Shown here in pieces: positions 15,921 through 23,517 of a DNA stretch of 23,889 nt (positions are counted from its first letter, which is position 1; each line of letters opens with the position of its first letter). The stretch comes from JAUCQB01 sp964586235. Its GTDB lineage: Bacteria > Planctomycetota > Phycisphaerae > UBA1845 > PWPN01. The notes beneath the pieces were generated by a model. It did not search any database. It was not told where the DNA came from and saw only the letters and a program-made list of their open reading frames with translations. The translations under genes were made by a program, and so were the position numbers. The stretch covers positions 1 to 23,889 of the forward strand of contig CAZPIO010000125.1 of assembly GCA_964586235.1 (NCBI GenBank), given 5' to 3'.

Positions 15921-16916
15921 TCAGGCTGCGGGCTGGCCGAGGGCCTCGAAAGTGGACCGGATCAGTGCCAGTTCGTCCGGCTTGAGGGTGCAATTCGCGG
16001 CCCCTGTGTTTTCGGCTGCTTGCTGGGCGTTTCGGGCACCCACGAGCGCGGTGGTAACCCCCGGCTGGGCGATGACCCAGGCGACGGCCAGTTGGGCCAG
16101 GGTGAGGCCGTGAGCTTCGGCGGTCGGGCGGACTGCGTCGAGGGCGTCGAGGACGCGTTGGCGGTTGGCCGGGAGAAACCAGGGGCGGCGCGCGCGGATG
16201 TCGGTATCCGGGAAGGCGCGATCCATGGTGACTTTGCCGCTGAGCAGGCCCATGGCCATCGGGCTGTAGCAGATCACACCGATGTTGTGTTCACGGCAGT
16301 AGGGGAGGGGGTCGGCTTCGATGCCCCGCTCAAGGAGATTGTACGGGAGCTGGTTGGAGGCGAGGGGTCCAAAATGGGCGGCCTCGGCTGTCTGCTGCGA
16401 ACTGTAGTTGCTGACACCGATCTGGCGGATCTTGCCCTGGTCCCTGAGCTTGACCAGCGCGCCCATGGTCTCTTCCGCTGTGGCCGTGGTGCTTGGCCAG
16501 TGGACCTGATAGAGATCGATCACGTCAGTGCCCAGACGCTTGAGGCTCTGTTCACATTCGAAAGTGATCGAGTCACGGCGGGTGTTCTTGTAGGCCACGA
16601 CTTCGCCGCCGCCCGGTTTGGGGAAGGCGAAGAATCGCTCTCCGGTCGTGTCGTCCCAGCGCAGCCCGCACTTGGTCAGGAGCTTGACGCGGTCGCGCCG
16701 CCCGCGGATCGCCCGCCCGACGATCACTTCGCTGTGGCCGCAGCCGTACATCGGGGCGGTGTCGATGGCGTCCATGCCGTGGTCGATGGTGGCCTGGATG
16801 GCGTCGACGGCGTCCCGGTCGTCCGAGCCTCCCCAGAAGAGGCCGCCGATAGCCCAGGCGCCGAAGGTGACGACCGGGAGTTCAAGGTCACTGCTGCCGA
16901 GCTTGCGGTGCTGCAT
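15921..16916 (-). CDS. Aldo/keto reductase
   Basis: This 331-residue NAD(P)H-dependent oxidoreductase has a TIM-barrel fold. The catalytic tetrad is visible: Asp52 and Tyr57 in DTAPMYGCGHSE, Lys82 in LLTKCG and His139 in LYQVHWP. GKIRQIGVSNYS and the C-terminal cofactor motif TTALVGARNAQQ (which contacts the nucleotide phosphate in this family) are also present. It resembles the large group of predicted sugar or aldehyde reductases (YajO/IolS-like); the substrate is not determined. The ATG at 16916 has GGAGG six bases upstream. A longer frame to 16991 runs through a repeat and was rejected. It follows the GxGYxYP gene on the same strand, with 116 bases between them. Confidence 0.92.
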   Translation of the reverse strand: MQHRKLGSSDLELPVVTFGAWAIGGLFWGGSDDRDAVDAIQATIDHGMDAIDTAPMYGCGHSEVIVGRAIRGRRDRVKLLTKCGLRWDDTTGERFFAFPKPGGGEVVAYKNTRRDSITFECEQSLKRLGTDVIDLYQVHWPSTTATAEETMGALVKLRDQGKIRQIGVSNYSSQQTAEAAHFGPLASNQLPYNLLERGIEADPLPYCREHNIGVICYSPMAMGLLSGKVTMDRAFPDTDIRARRPWFLPANRQRVLDALDAVRPTAEAHGLTLAQLAVAWVIAQPGVTTALVGARNAQQAAENTGAANCTLKPDELALIRSTFEALGQPAA

Positions 16917-16939
16917 GACGGACCTCCGATCCGGCGAAT

Positions 16940-17027
16940 CGAGAATGGAGAATTGAGAGTGTACGGATGGGTTCTGAAAGATACTGAACATGCGGCCTTC
17001 CGGTCAATTCTCAATTCTTCATTCTCA
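16940..17027. repeat. AT-rich inverted repeat (AATTGAGAA-type)
   Basis: Two 20-base arms (16940-16959 and 17008-17027) are inverted complements at 18 of 20 positions, with 48 bases between. The right side continues as imperfect tandem units of TCAATTC/TCATTC (17004-17040) and runs into the stop region of the GxGYxYP gene. Its composition differs sharply from the GC-rich surroundings. Confidence 0.75.
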
Positions 17028-17032
17028 ATTCC

Positions 17033-18703
17033 TCATTCCTGAGTGACATTCACCCCCACGCGCATCTGGCGGTCGCGGGTCTGCGGCCGATTCACGCGCT
17101 CGGGGCACTTCCTCGCGAATTCTCTGGCCGCCCAGGCCATCTCCTCGAGGGTGACGACCTTGTATTCCTTGTCGCCGAGGATGTCGGCCACGCGGGCGAA
17201 ATCCTCGGGGCAGAACCCGTTCTGCGCGGTCGTGTTGCCCTTGGCATCGGGCACGGCGAAGACGGTGAGGAAGGCGGGCTTGTACAGGGCGGATTCAGCG
17301 GCCTTCCTGATCGCCTCGGCCATGTTCTCGGCGGTCTTCTCGCTCGGAAAGTAGTGTAGGCCGCTATATCGGAGGATGACAGGCGTACCCGCTCGGGTCA
17401 TTTTCACCTGGCCGGGGCCGCAGGGGAGGATGAACGCCTCGGTGTGGGGGCTCAATTCGGCGTAACGCTCGTAGACCGGGCGCGAGAAGTGGATCCAACA
17501 GTCCATGGTCTGCAGGTCGGCTTTCTCCATGTAGCGATCGGTCTCGCTGAAGAACTCGTCGGGCTCGGGCATCCAGTTGGGGTAGGTGTAGCCTGCGCCG
17601 CTGCAGCCGCAGAAGAAGTAGTCCTTGTCGGTCATGGTGCTGTAGTAGTACTCGGCCATGGCCGGGGCGACGTCGAGCATCCGCGGCTGGAAACCCCAGT
17701 TGATCGGCACCCGCCCGCGATGGGGGTCGTGCCACGCCCCGCCCTGGAAGCACATGTGGATCTTGAGGGCGTCGCCCTCGGTGGTCATGAAGGCGACATA
17801 GCACTTGTCCTCCTCCAGGCGCAGCCGCGACTTGTCGACGTGCGATTTCTGGCGGAAGGTCTTCATCTCGACCGGCACCTGGGCGTGGAAGCTGAGGTTG
17901 GGGGCCTCGGTACACATGATATAGTTGCTGTTCATGGAGGCCATCTGGCAGTAGCGATCCTCGGGCTCGCCCCAGCCGTAAACGCCGCAGTTGGGGCCGG
18001 CGTAGCTGTGGATGCGCCAGATGCGTTTGTTGTCCTCGGGGAACTCGTTCTTGGTGCTGCAGCGGAAGACGAACGCCTGACGGGCGACGGCCAGATCGAG
18101 GGTGTGGATCGACATCCCGCTCCAGAGGTTGTCGACGCTCAGGATCATGCCCGGCCTGCAGCGGGGCAGGAGGTGCTCGATCGCGTAGTCCAGAGGCTCG
18201 AATTCGTCCTTCCATCGACCGACAAGATCGTGCGCGATGGTCAAGTCCGGGTAGTCGCGGGTGAGCTTCTCGGCGACGTCGGGCTTAACCGGCAGAAGGT
18301 CGTCGAGGCCGGCGAGGGTGCAGGCGACGTACAGCGATTGCTCGATGCTCGGGTCGTGGACGACGAGGCCCTTGAAGCAGCTGCGGAAGCGGTCGATGAC
18401 CTCGTACATGTCGGTGAGGGTCTCGAACTCGATGCCCTTGGCCTTGGCGTAGTGGTCGCGCCAGGTCTGGTCGGCCGGCTTCCAGTTCCAGAACTGGGTG
18501 TCGTACATCAGGCGTGGGCCGGTGCGGTTGGCCAGCCCCTGCAGGGCGTACATCATCACCTGGTTCTTCCAACCGTTGTCCTCGAGGGCCAGATGGCCCT
18601 TGGCCGACTCGGGCTGGCCCTCCTTGTACGACGGCACCCGCCCGCCGGTGATGATCGGGTCGATCAGCGAATCGAGATTGAACCAGACGGCCTTTTCGCT
18701 CAC
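17033..18703 (-). CDS. GxGYxYP family protein (putative glycoside hydrolase)
   Basis: This 556-residue protein contains the motif that names the family, GAGYTYP at residues 369-375, inside FFCGCSGAGYTYPNWMP. The N-terminal half includes the family stretch 'YALQGLANRTGPRLMYD' (about 52-68). The family is predicted to hold carbohydrate-active enzymes with a beta-sandwich-like C-terminal part, but no activity is established from sequence. No signal peptide is visible, unlike many members. The GTG start at 18703 has AAGGA nine bases upstream. The stop codon lies within the edge of an AT-rich repeat. An aldo/keto reductase follows downstream, so the two may form a small sugar-related unit. Confidence 0.85.
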   Translation of the reverse strand: MSEKAVWFNLDSLIDPIITGGRVPSYKEGQPESAKGHLALEDNGWKNQVMMYALQGLANRTGPRLMYDTQFWNWKPADQTWRDHYAKAKGIEFETLTDMYEVIDRFRSCFKGLVVHDPSIEQSLYVACTLAGLDDLLPVKPDVAEKLTRDYPDLTIAHDLVGRWKDEFEPLDYAIEHLLPRCRPGMILSVDNLWSGMSIHTLDLAVARQAFVFRCSTKNEFPEDNKRIWRIHSYAGPNCGVYGWGEPEDRYCQMASMNSNYIMCTEAPNLSFHAQVPVEMKTFRQKSHVDKSRLRLEEDKCYVAFMTTEGDALKIHMCFQGGAWHDPHRGRVPINWGFQPRMLDVAPAMAEYYYSTMTDKDYFFCGCSGAGYTYPNWMPEPDEFFSETDRYMEKADLQTMDCWIHFSRPVYERYAELSPHTEAFILPCGPGQVKMTRAGTPVILRYSGLHYFPSEKTAENMAEAIRKAAESALYKPAFLTVFAVPDAKGNTTAQNGFCPEDFARVADILGDKEYKVVTLEEMAWAAREFARKCPERVNRPQTRDRQMRVGVNVTQE

Positions 18704-18915
18704 AGTGATAAATCCTTCCGCGACAATAGCACTGTTGCTGTAACCGCCCGGCTCTGACCGGGCTGCTTAAGGCGGCTATTCTCACGATCAGGGTTGGATG
18801 TCGCAAGCGGCAGGGCGGTATTGCCCGTTTGCCTCGGCGCATGCTCAACTCGACGGCGGGCAGTAGCAGGGTTGGGAGGTGATCCGTCGGAGGAGCTGCG
18901 GATCGAGGGGACATG

Positions 18916-19033
18916 CCTGCCCCGGCAGGGGCAGTAGGCCGTAGCCAGGGGTGAAGCGGAGCGCAACCCCTGGTGGCCGAAGCCGCAAACACCAACCCGC
19001 CCCCGGATGGGGGCGGCGGAAACGCTGACCGCG
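18916..19033 (+). repeat. REP-like element, copy L
   Basis: It contains three hairpins: TGCCCC/GGGGCA (18918-18933), CCAGGGGT/ACCCCTGG (18945-18973) and CGCCCCC/GGGGGCG (18998-19015). The stretch around GTAGCCAGGGGTGAAGCG and CCGCAAACACCAACCCGCC is shared with the copy at 19711-19812. The rest of 18704-19040 shows no gene. Confidence 0.85.
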
Positions 19034-19040
19034 CCGAGCA

Positions 19041-19493
19041 TCAATCCCACAAGTAGCGTTCATCGTACTCGACGTCGTGGGCCTCCAACAAACGGATCAG
19101 TTCCTCCTGGAAGGTCATTTTGCGATGATGCTTTGCCTGATTGAGGATATAACGTTCGACCTTGTCTGCCTGCGATTTGCTCACCGAGAAAACGCCGTAA
19201 CCTTCCTGCCACGCGAACCGCGACATGACCGGGAACTCCTTGTGAAGCCACGCAGACGATCGGCTCTTGATCGTACGCAGAAGGTCGCCGATCCTGCCGT
19301 CAGTGTGCCAGCGGACGAGCAGATGAATGTGGTCGGAGGTGCCGCCGATCTGGTACGAGACGCCTTTCTCGGCTCGAACGATGCCGCCCAGATAGGCGTG
19401 CAGACGAGGCTCGATATCTTGAATGATCATGCGAGCCCGCTTCTTTGTGCTGAAGACCACGTGCAACAGGATGTTTGAGTACGTACTTGGCAT
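19041..19493 (-). CDS. IS200-like / REP-associated tyrosine transposase (Y1 HUH family)
   Basis: This 150-residue single-domain Y1 transposase has its HUH motif at His55-Ile-His57 in GGTSDHIHLLV and its catalytic tyrosine at Tyr115 in VERYILNQAKHH. MPSTYSNILLHVVFSTKK is the typical opening. Such enzymes cut single-stranded DNA at hairpin-containing ends. The ATG at 19493 is preceded by AAGGAGG, which lies at the edge of a REP-like copy. The gene is flanked by REP-like elements in opposite orientation (18916-19033 and 19505-19600), with a further copy at 19711-19812. This favours a RAYT-type housekeeping transposase over a freely mobile IS200. It appears intact. Confidence 0.9.
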   Translation of the reverse strand: MPSTYSNILLHVVFSTKKRARMIIQDIEPRLHAYLGGIVRAEKGVSYQIGGTSDHIHLLVRWHTDGRIGDLLRTIKSRSSAWLHKEFPVMSRFAWQEGYGVFSVSKSQADKVERYILNQAKHHRKMTFQEELIRLLEAHDVEYDERYLWD

Positions 19494-19504
19494 GTGTCCT
19501 CCTT

Positions 19505-19600
19505 CGCCCCTGCCGGGGCGACCTGCAATGAGAGGGGATTGGCCGCCAGGGGCGTCGCTCCGCTCTGCCCCTGGCTACGTTCCGTGGCTCCTCCGGAGCC
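19505..19600 (-). repeat. REP-like element, copy M (inverted)
   Basis: Hairpins are CGCCCC/GGGGCG (19505-19520), GCCAGGGGC/GCCCCTGGC (19545-19575, perfect 9 bp) and GGCTCC/GGAGCC (19586-19600). Its reverse complement carries the same CGTAGCCAGGGG core as copies L and R, so it points opposite to them and lies just upstream of the transposase start. Confidence 0.8.
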
Positions 19601-19710
19601 GTTCTGCCAGCGCCAACCCTATGCATTTCGGAATACATCATCAAATGGGCTGGACCACTATATGATGGTCGATCACATTCTGCAAGTCGACCGGTCTTGT
19701 CTTGCTCCGG

Positions 19711-19812
19711 CAGCAGGGCGTAGCCAGGCGTGAAGGCAAGCGAAACCCTTGGTGAGCGAAACCGCAAACACCAACCCGCCCCGGATGGGCGTGAAGGAGA
19801 TACCGACCGTGC
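19711..19812 (+). repeat. REP-like element, copy R
   Basis: It aligns with copy L over about 100 bases (GGCGTAGCCAGG core, then ACCGCAAACACCAACCCGCC and GATGGG). Its main stem is decayed (CCAGGCGT/ACCCTTGG). It probably represents an older copy. Confidence 0.8.
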
Positions 19813-19856
19813 CGCCAGCCACGTATACGAACCATTCTCTGCTACCTGCCGGCCTC

Positions 19857-19884
19857 TTCAAATGCAGGCCTTTTCGGCGATAAT
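19857..19884 (+). promoter_or_regulatory. Candidate promoter of the FAD oxidoreductase gene
   Basis: TTCAAA (19857-19862) and GATAAT (19879-19884) are separated by 16 bases. The expected transcript start lies about 17 bases before the ATG, with GAGG (19896-19899) as the ribosome site. Confidence 0.45.
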
Positions 19885-19907
19885 CTGAGCCCAGTGAGGT
19901 AACCGCA

Positions 19908-21746
19908 ATGGCAGGATCTAAGCAGAGACTCAGTCGGCGTGACGTGCTAGCGGCGGGGGCGTTTGCATGCGGCGTCCTGGGCGGCAGACATGGGCTCGCC
20001 GCCGCCACATCCGAGCATGTTGTAGTTGATGTCGAGCAGTTGCGCGAGGTCCGCGTCGATCCGGCCGGCGAGCCTGCCGATCGGCATTCGTGCGAGACCC
20101 TCATCGTCGGCGGCAGCCTTGGCGGGGTTGCGGCGGCAATCGCGGCCACCGATGCCGGACGGAGTGTGCTGCTTGTTGAGGAGACTGCCTGGCTCGGTGG
20201 TCAGGCCACCAGCCAGGGGGTCAGCGCCCTGGACGAGAACGGCTGGATCGAAACCAGCGGGGGCACCCGCGGCTACCTGTCGTTTCGTAAGGCAATCCGC
20301 AACTGGTATCGACGCAATGCCAAGCTCAAGCCGGAAGCGGCTCGCAAGGAGCACCTGAACCCCGGCAACGGCTGGGTAAGCCGCCTGTGCTTTGAACCCA
20401 AGGCGGCCCTGGCCGTGATCGACGACCTGCTGGCCCCGGCGACCGCCCGCAATCGGCTGCGCGTGCTCAAGCGATGCAAAGCGTACGCAGTGCAAACGGA
20501 AGGCGACCGTATCGCGGCCGTGGATTTCGTCCACCTCGACTCGCTCAGGCGCTGCCGCGTTACGGCGCAGTACGTGATCGACGCGACGGAACTGGGCGAT
20601 TTGCTTTCGCTGGGTGCTGCCGAGTTCGTCACCGGGTTCGAATCGCGTCAGGAGACCGGTGAGCCGAACGCTCCCGACGAGAGCGACCCGGAGGACGTCC
20701 AGAGCTTCACCTATCCGTTTGCCATCGAGTTTCGCCCCTCGACAGGCTCGGGACAGGGGCCGGGGGAGCGACACTCGGCCTCCCAACCGGCCGATTACGC
20801 GCGAAACGTGAAGGAGCAGCCGTACAGCCTCGACATCAGCCGGCAGACGGGGCGTCCTCCCTACGCGATGTTCACAACCCGCCAGGGAACCTACGGCCCG
20901 TTCTGGACCTATCGACGGCTGATCGATGCGAGCCAGTTCGCCGATCCGGGCTATCCCAACGACATCGCGATGATTAACTGGCCCGGCAACGACTTCCGCG
21001 GCGGCAACATCCTTTCGGGGACGCCGTCGCAGCAGATCGCTTTGCTGCAAGCGGCGAAGAACCTGAGCCTGGGGCTGCTCTGGTGGCTGCAGCACGAGGT
21101 TGAGCGCGACGACGGCGGCCGTGGCTACCCGGAGTTCAAGCTGCGGCCGGACGTGATGGGCTCGTCCGACGGCCTGTCGAAGTTTCCGTACATCCGCGAA
21201 TCCCGCCGATTGCGAGCGGTCAAGACGATCATTGAGCAGGAAATCACCACGGCCGGACCGCGAGCTGTTCATTTCGATGACAGCGTGGGAATCGGTCTCT
21301 ACTCCATCGACATTCACGAAACGACCCGCACGCGGAAACTGGCCTTCAAGCCGGCACGGCCGTTCCAGGTTCCGCTCGGAGCATTGATCCCGCGGCGGAC
21401 GGTGAATCTGCTGGCCGGCTGTAAGAACATCGGCACCACGCACATCACCAACGGCTGCCATCGTCTCCATCCGATCGAATGGGCCATCGGCGAGGCCGCG
21501 GGCGAAACCGCCTCGTTTTGCATCGAACGTAATCGCCGTCCGAAGGAGATTCTCGCCGACCGCGGATTACTGCGCGCGCTCCAGCGCGGCCTGGTCGCCC
21601 GCGGCGCGCCCATCATGTGGTACGATGATCTGCCGGTTACCGATCCGCGATTCGGCAAGCTCCAGATGCTCCCGTTCGAATCACCCGAGGTCATGACGAA
21701 GCTCCAGGCAAATCTACACGCCCCGGAACTGCCGCCTGGAGGATGA
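19908..21746 (+). CDS. Tat-exported FAD-dependent oxidoreductase
   Basis: This 612-residue protein starts with a twin-arginine signal (LSRRDVLAAGAFACG, residues 8-22), so it is probably exported folded. The Rossmann FAD site is ETLIVGGSLGGVAAAIAATDAG (63-84), with an acidic residue at the end of strand 2 (Glu91), followed by WLGGQATSQGV, typical of the FAD_oxidored (PF12831) family. NLLAGCKNIGTTHITNGCHRLHPIEWAIGEAAG near the C-terminus is the second FAD-contact block. Substrates of this family are mostly unknown. Residues of about 276-289 (PSTGSGQGPGERH) look like a repeat insertion in a loop that leaves the frame intact. The gene is convergent with serA. Confidence 0.9.
   Translation: MAGSKQRLSRRDVLAAGAFACGVLGGRHGLAAATSEHVVVDVEQLREVRVDPAGEPADRHSCETLIVGGSLGGVAAAIAATDAGRSVLLVEETAWLGGQATSQGVSALDENGWIETSGGTRGYLSFRKAIRNWYRRNAKLKPEAARKEHLNPGNGWVSRLCFEPKAALAVIDDLLAPATARNRLRVLKRCKAYAVQTEGDRIAAVDFVHLDSLRRCRVTAQYVIDATELGDLLSLGAAEFVTGFESRQETGEPNAPDESDPEDVQSFTYPFAIEFRPSTGSGQGPGERHSASQPADYARNVKEQPYSLDISRQTGRPPYAMFTTRQGTYGPFWTYRRLIDASQFADPGYPNDIAMINWPGNDFRGGNILSGTPSQQIALLQAAKNLSLGLLWWLQHEVERDDGGRGYPEFKLRPDVMGSSDGLSKFPYIRESRRLRAVKTIIEQEITTAGPRAVHFDDSVGIGLYSIDIHETTRTRKLAFKPARPFQVPLGALIPRRTVNLLAGCKNIGTTHITNGCHRLHPIEWAIGEAAGETASFCIERNRRPKEILADRGLLRALQRGLVARGAPIMWYDDLPVTDPRFGKLQMLPFESPEVMTKLQANLHAPELPPGG
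20734..20775 (+). repeat. Short repeat insertion inside the FAD oxidoreductase gene
   Basis: GCCCCT and AGGGGC (20734-20739 and 20755-20760) bracket the core CGACAGGCTCGGGAC. The encoded peptide, PSTGSGQ, is unlike the surrounding protein. The core resembles the CGACAGGCTC(A/G)GG(A/G)CAGG repeat that I know from many environmental bacterial genomes; this recognition is from memory. Confidence 0.6.
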
Positions 21747-21793
21747 ATCTTCGTCAGGTCTGACACGGTCCGAGCGGAGTGGGTAGTTCAGTC

Positions 21794-21928
21794 GTCCCTC
21801 CGGGACTTGCCGGCCGCAGCCCGCGCCACGATCCCAGCAATGAATTGCTGGGCTATTGTCAGATGTCCCTACGGGACAAGGAAATGCCTGAACCCCGACC
21901 CTCGCCACGGCGAGTCGCCTGCGGCGAC
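21794..21928. repeat. Array of five hairpins between convergent genes
   Basis: Stems are GTCCC/GGGAC (21794-21806), CCCAGCAA/TTGCTGGG with loop TGAA (21833-21852), GTCCC/GGGAC again (21865-21877), CTCGC/GCGAG (21901-21914) and GTCGCC/GGCGAC (21914-21928). The 21833 hairpin may act as a bidirectional terminator for the FAD gene and serA. The rest of the gap holds no gene. Confidence 0.75.
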
Positions 21929-21936
21929 CTGAACCC

Positions 21937-23517
21937 TCAGATTTGTATCTTCCTCGCCATGGTGATGTGCTCGTGTTTGCGAATCTCGTCCACGACGTCA
22001 TCGCCGACGTTCTTGCGGACGCGGATGAGGAACATCGAGCGCTTGCGCTGCTTGCTGTGGGAGAATTCGAAACTGTCGATCTGGATCTTGTACTTGTCGA
22101 GGAGTGACGAGATCCCGCTGACCACGCCCAGCCGGTCCTTGCTGCGGATGGCCAGGAAGGTGCCCTCCGGCTCCACCTCGAACTCGAAGCCGTCCACCAG
22201 GCTGATCCGCGGGTGCGGCCCGCTGAAGACCACGCCGCCGATGTTGAACTCGTGGCCCTCGCTCTTGAAGCCGTATCGGACCTCACTCTCGTAGTCGGTA
22301 AAGCCGGGATCGCCGGCAGCCTCGACTTTCAGCCCGATGGTGTTGGCCCGGTCCTCGGCGTTGACGTAGCTGACGTACTCGAGCGAATTCTTGAGGAAGC
22401 CCTTGAGGAAGGCCAGCCGCAGCAGGGTGCAGTCGTGCCGGGCGATGCTGCCCCTGTAGGTGATCTGGAGCCGTTGCGGGATCCAATCCATGAACTGGGC
22501 GGCGAAGGTGCCCAGTTTCTCGGCCAGGACCGTGTAAGAGGTCATGAGGTCGCCTTCGAGCACGCGGATCTGCGGCATGTTGACCGGGTAGTCGACAATG
22601 CCGCCGCGAAGGGCCCGGGGGATCTGGATGGCGATGCTCTCGGCCACGCGGACCTGGGCCTCGGCGGTGGATGCGCCGATGTGCGGCGACATGACCACGT
22701 TGGGCAGATCGTGGAAGGGGTTCTTCTTGGGCGGCTCATATTCCCAGGTGTCGATGCCGGCCCCGGCCACGTGGCCCGACTTGAGGGCATCCAGCAAGGC
22801 TGGTTCGCTGACGATTCCGCCGCGGGCGGCGTTGATAATGACGACGCCCGACTTCATCTTCGCGATCTGGGCCGCCCCGATCATGCCGGTGGTTTCCTTG
22901 TTCTTGGGCGTGTGAACGGTGACGATGTCCGATTCGCGGATGAGCGTCTCCAGGTCGGTCTTCTCGGCTCCGTGCCGCTCGAAGACCTCGTCGGCGATGT
23001 ACGGGTCGTAGGCCAGGACGCGCATTTCGAAGCCGCGGGCGAAACGGGCAACGCGGTGGCCGACGTTGCCGAGGCCGATGACACCGATGGTCTTGCCCAT
23101 CAGTTCCATGCCCTGGAAGCGGTGGCGGTCCCAGCCGAGGTGCTGCATGGTCTCATGCGCCTGGGCCAGCTTGCGGGTGACGGCCAGGAGCAGGGCGATG
23201 GTCAGTTCGGCCGCGGAGTTGGTGTTCTTGCCCGGCGTGTTGACCACCAGGATGCCCTTCTTGGTCGCGTACTCGACGTCGATGTTGGTCACGCCGACGG
23301 CCGCCACGGCGATGACCTTCAGTTCCTTGGCGGCGTCGATCAACTCCCGCTTCACCGGTGTCTCCGACCGCACGATGATGCAGTGGTAGGGGGCGATGAT
23401 CTTCATGATCTCGTCGATGGGCATGTCGGGGCGGAAATCGGCCTCCAGGTCGGGCTCTTTCTGCAGTTTCTCGACGCCGATCGAATGAATCTTGCCGGTG
23501 ATCAGCACGCGATACAT
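21937..23517 (-). CDS. serA: D-3-phosphoglycerate dehydrogenase
   Basis: This 526-residue enzyme performs the first step of the phosphorylated serine pathway, oxidising 3-phosphoglycerate with NAD. The Rossmann motif is GLGNVG (148-153). Catalytic residues are Arg232 (NAARGGIV), Glu261 (WEYEPP) and His279 (MSPHIGAS). After the catalytic domain (about 1-315) comes the intervening ASB domain (about 320-450) and a C-terminal ACT domain (about 455-526, FLAIRSKDRLGVVSGISSLL), which usually mediates serine feedback. This is the long type I form. The ATG at 23517 gives the standard MYRVLITGKI opening; an 18-codon upstream extension in the same frame was rejected. Downstream it converges with the FAD gene. 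Confidence 0.96.
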   Translation of the reverse strand: MYRVLITGKIHSIGVEKLQKEPDLEADFRPDMPIDEIMKIIAPYHCIIVRSETPVKRELIDAAKELKVIAVAAVGVTNIDVEYATKKGILVVNTPGKNTNSAAELTIALLLAVTRKLAQAHETMQHLGWDRHRFQGMELMGKTIGVIGLGNVGHRVARFARGFEMRVLAYDPYIADEVFERHGAEKTDLETLIRESDIVTVHTPKNKETTGMIGAAQIAKMKSGVVIINAARGGIVSEPALLDALKSGHVAGAGIDTWEYEPPKKNPFHDLPNVVMSPHIGASTAEAQVRVAESIAIQIPRALRGGIVDYPVNMPQIRVLEGDLMTSYTVLAEKLGTFAAQFMDWIPQRLQITYRGSIARHDCTLLRLAFLKGFLKNSLEYVSYVNAEDRANTIGLKVEAAGDPGFTDYESEVRYGFKSEGHEFNIGGVVFSGPHPRISLVDGFEFEVEPEGTFLAIRSKDRLGVVSGISSLLDKYKIQIDSFEFSHSKQRKRSMFLIRVRKNVGDDVVDEIRKHEHITMARKIQI

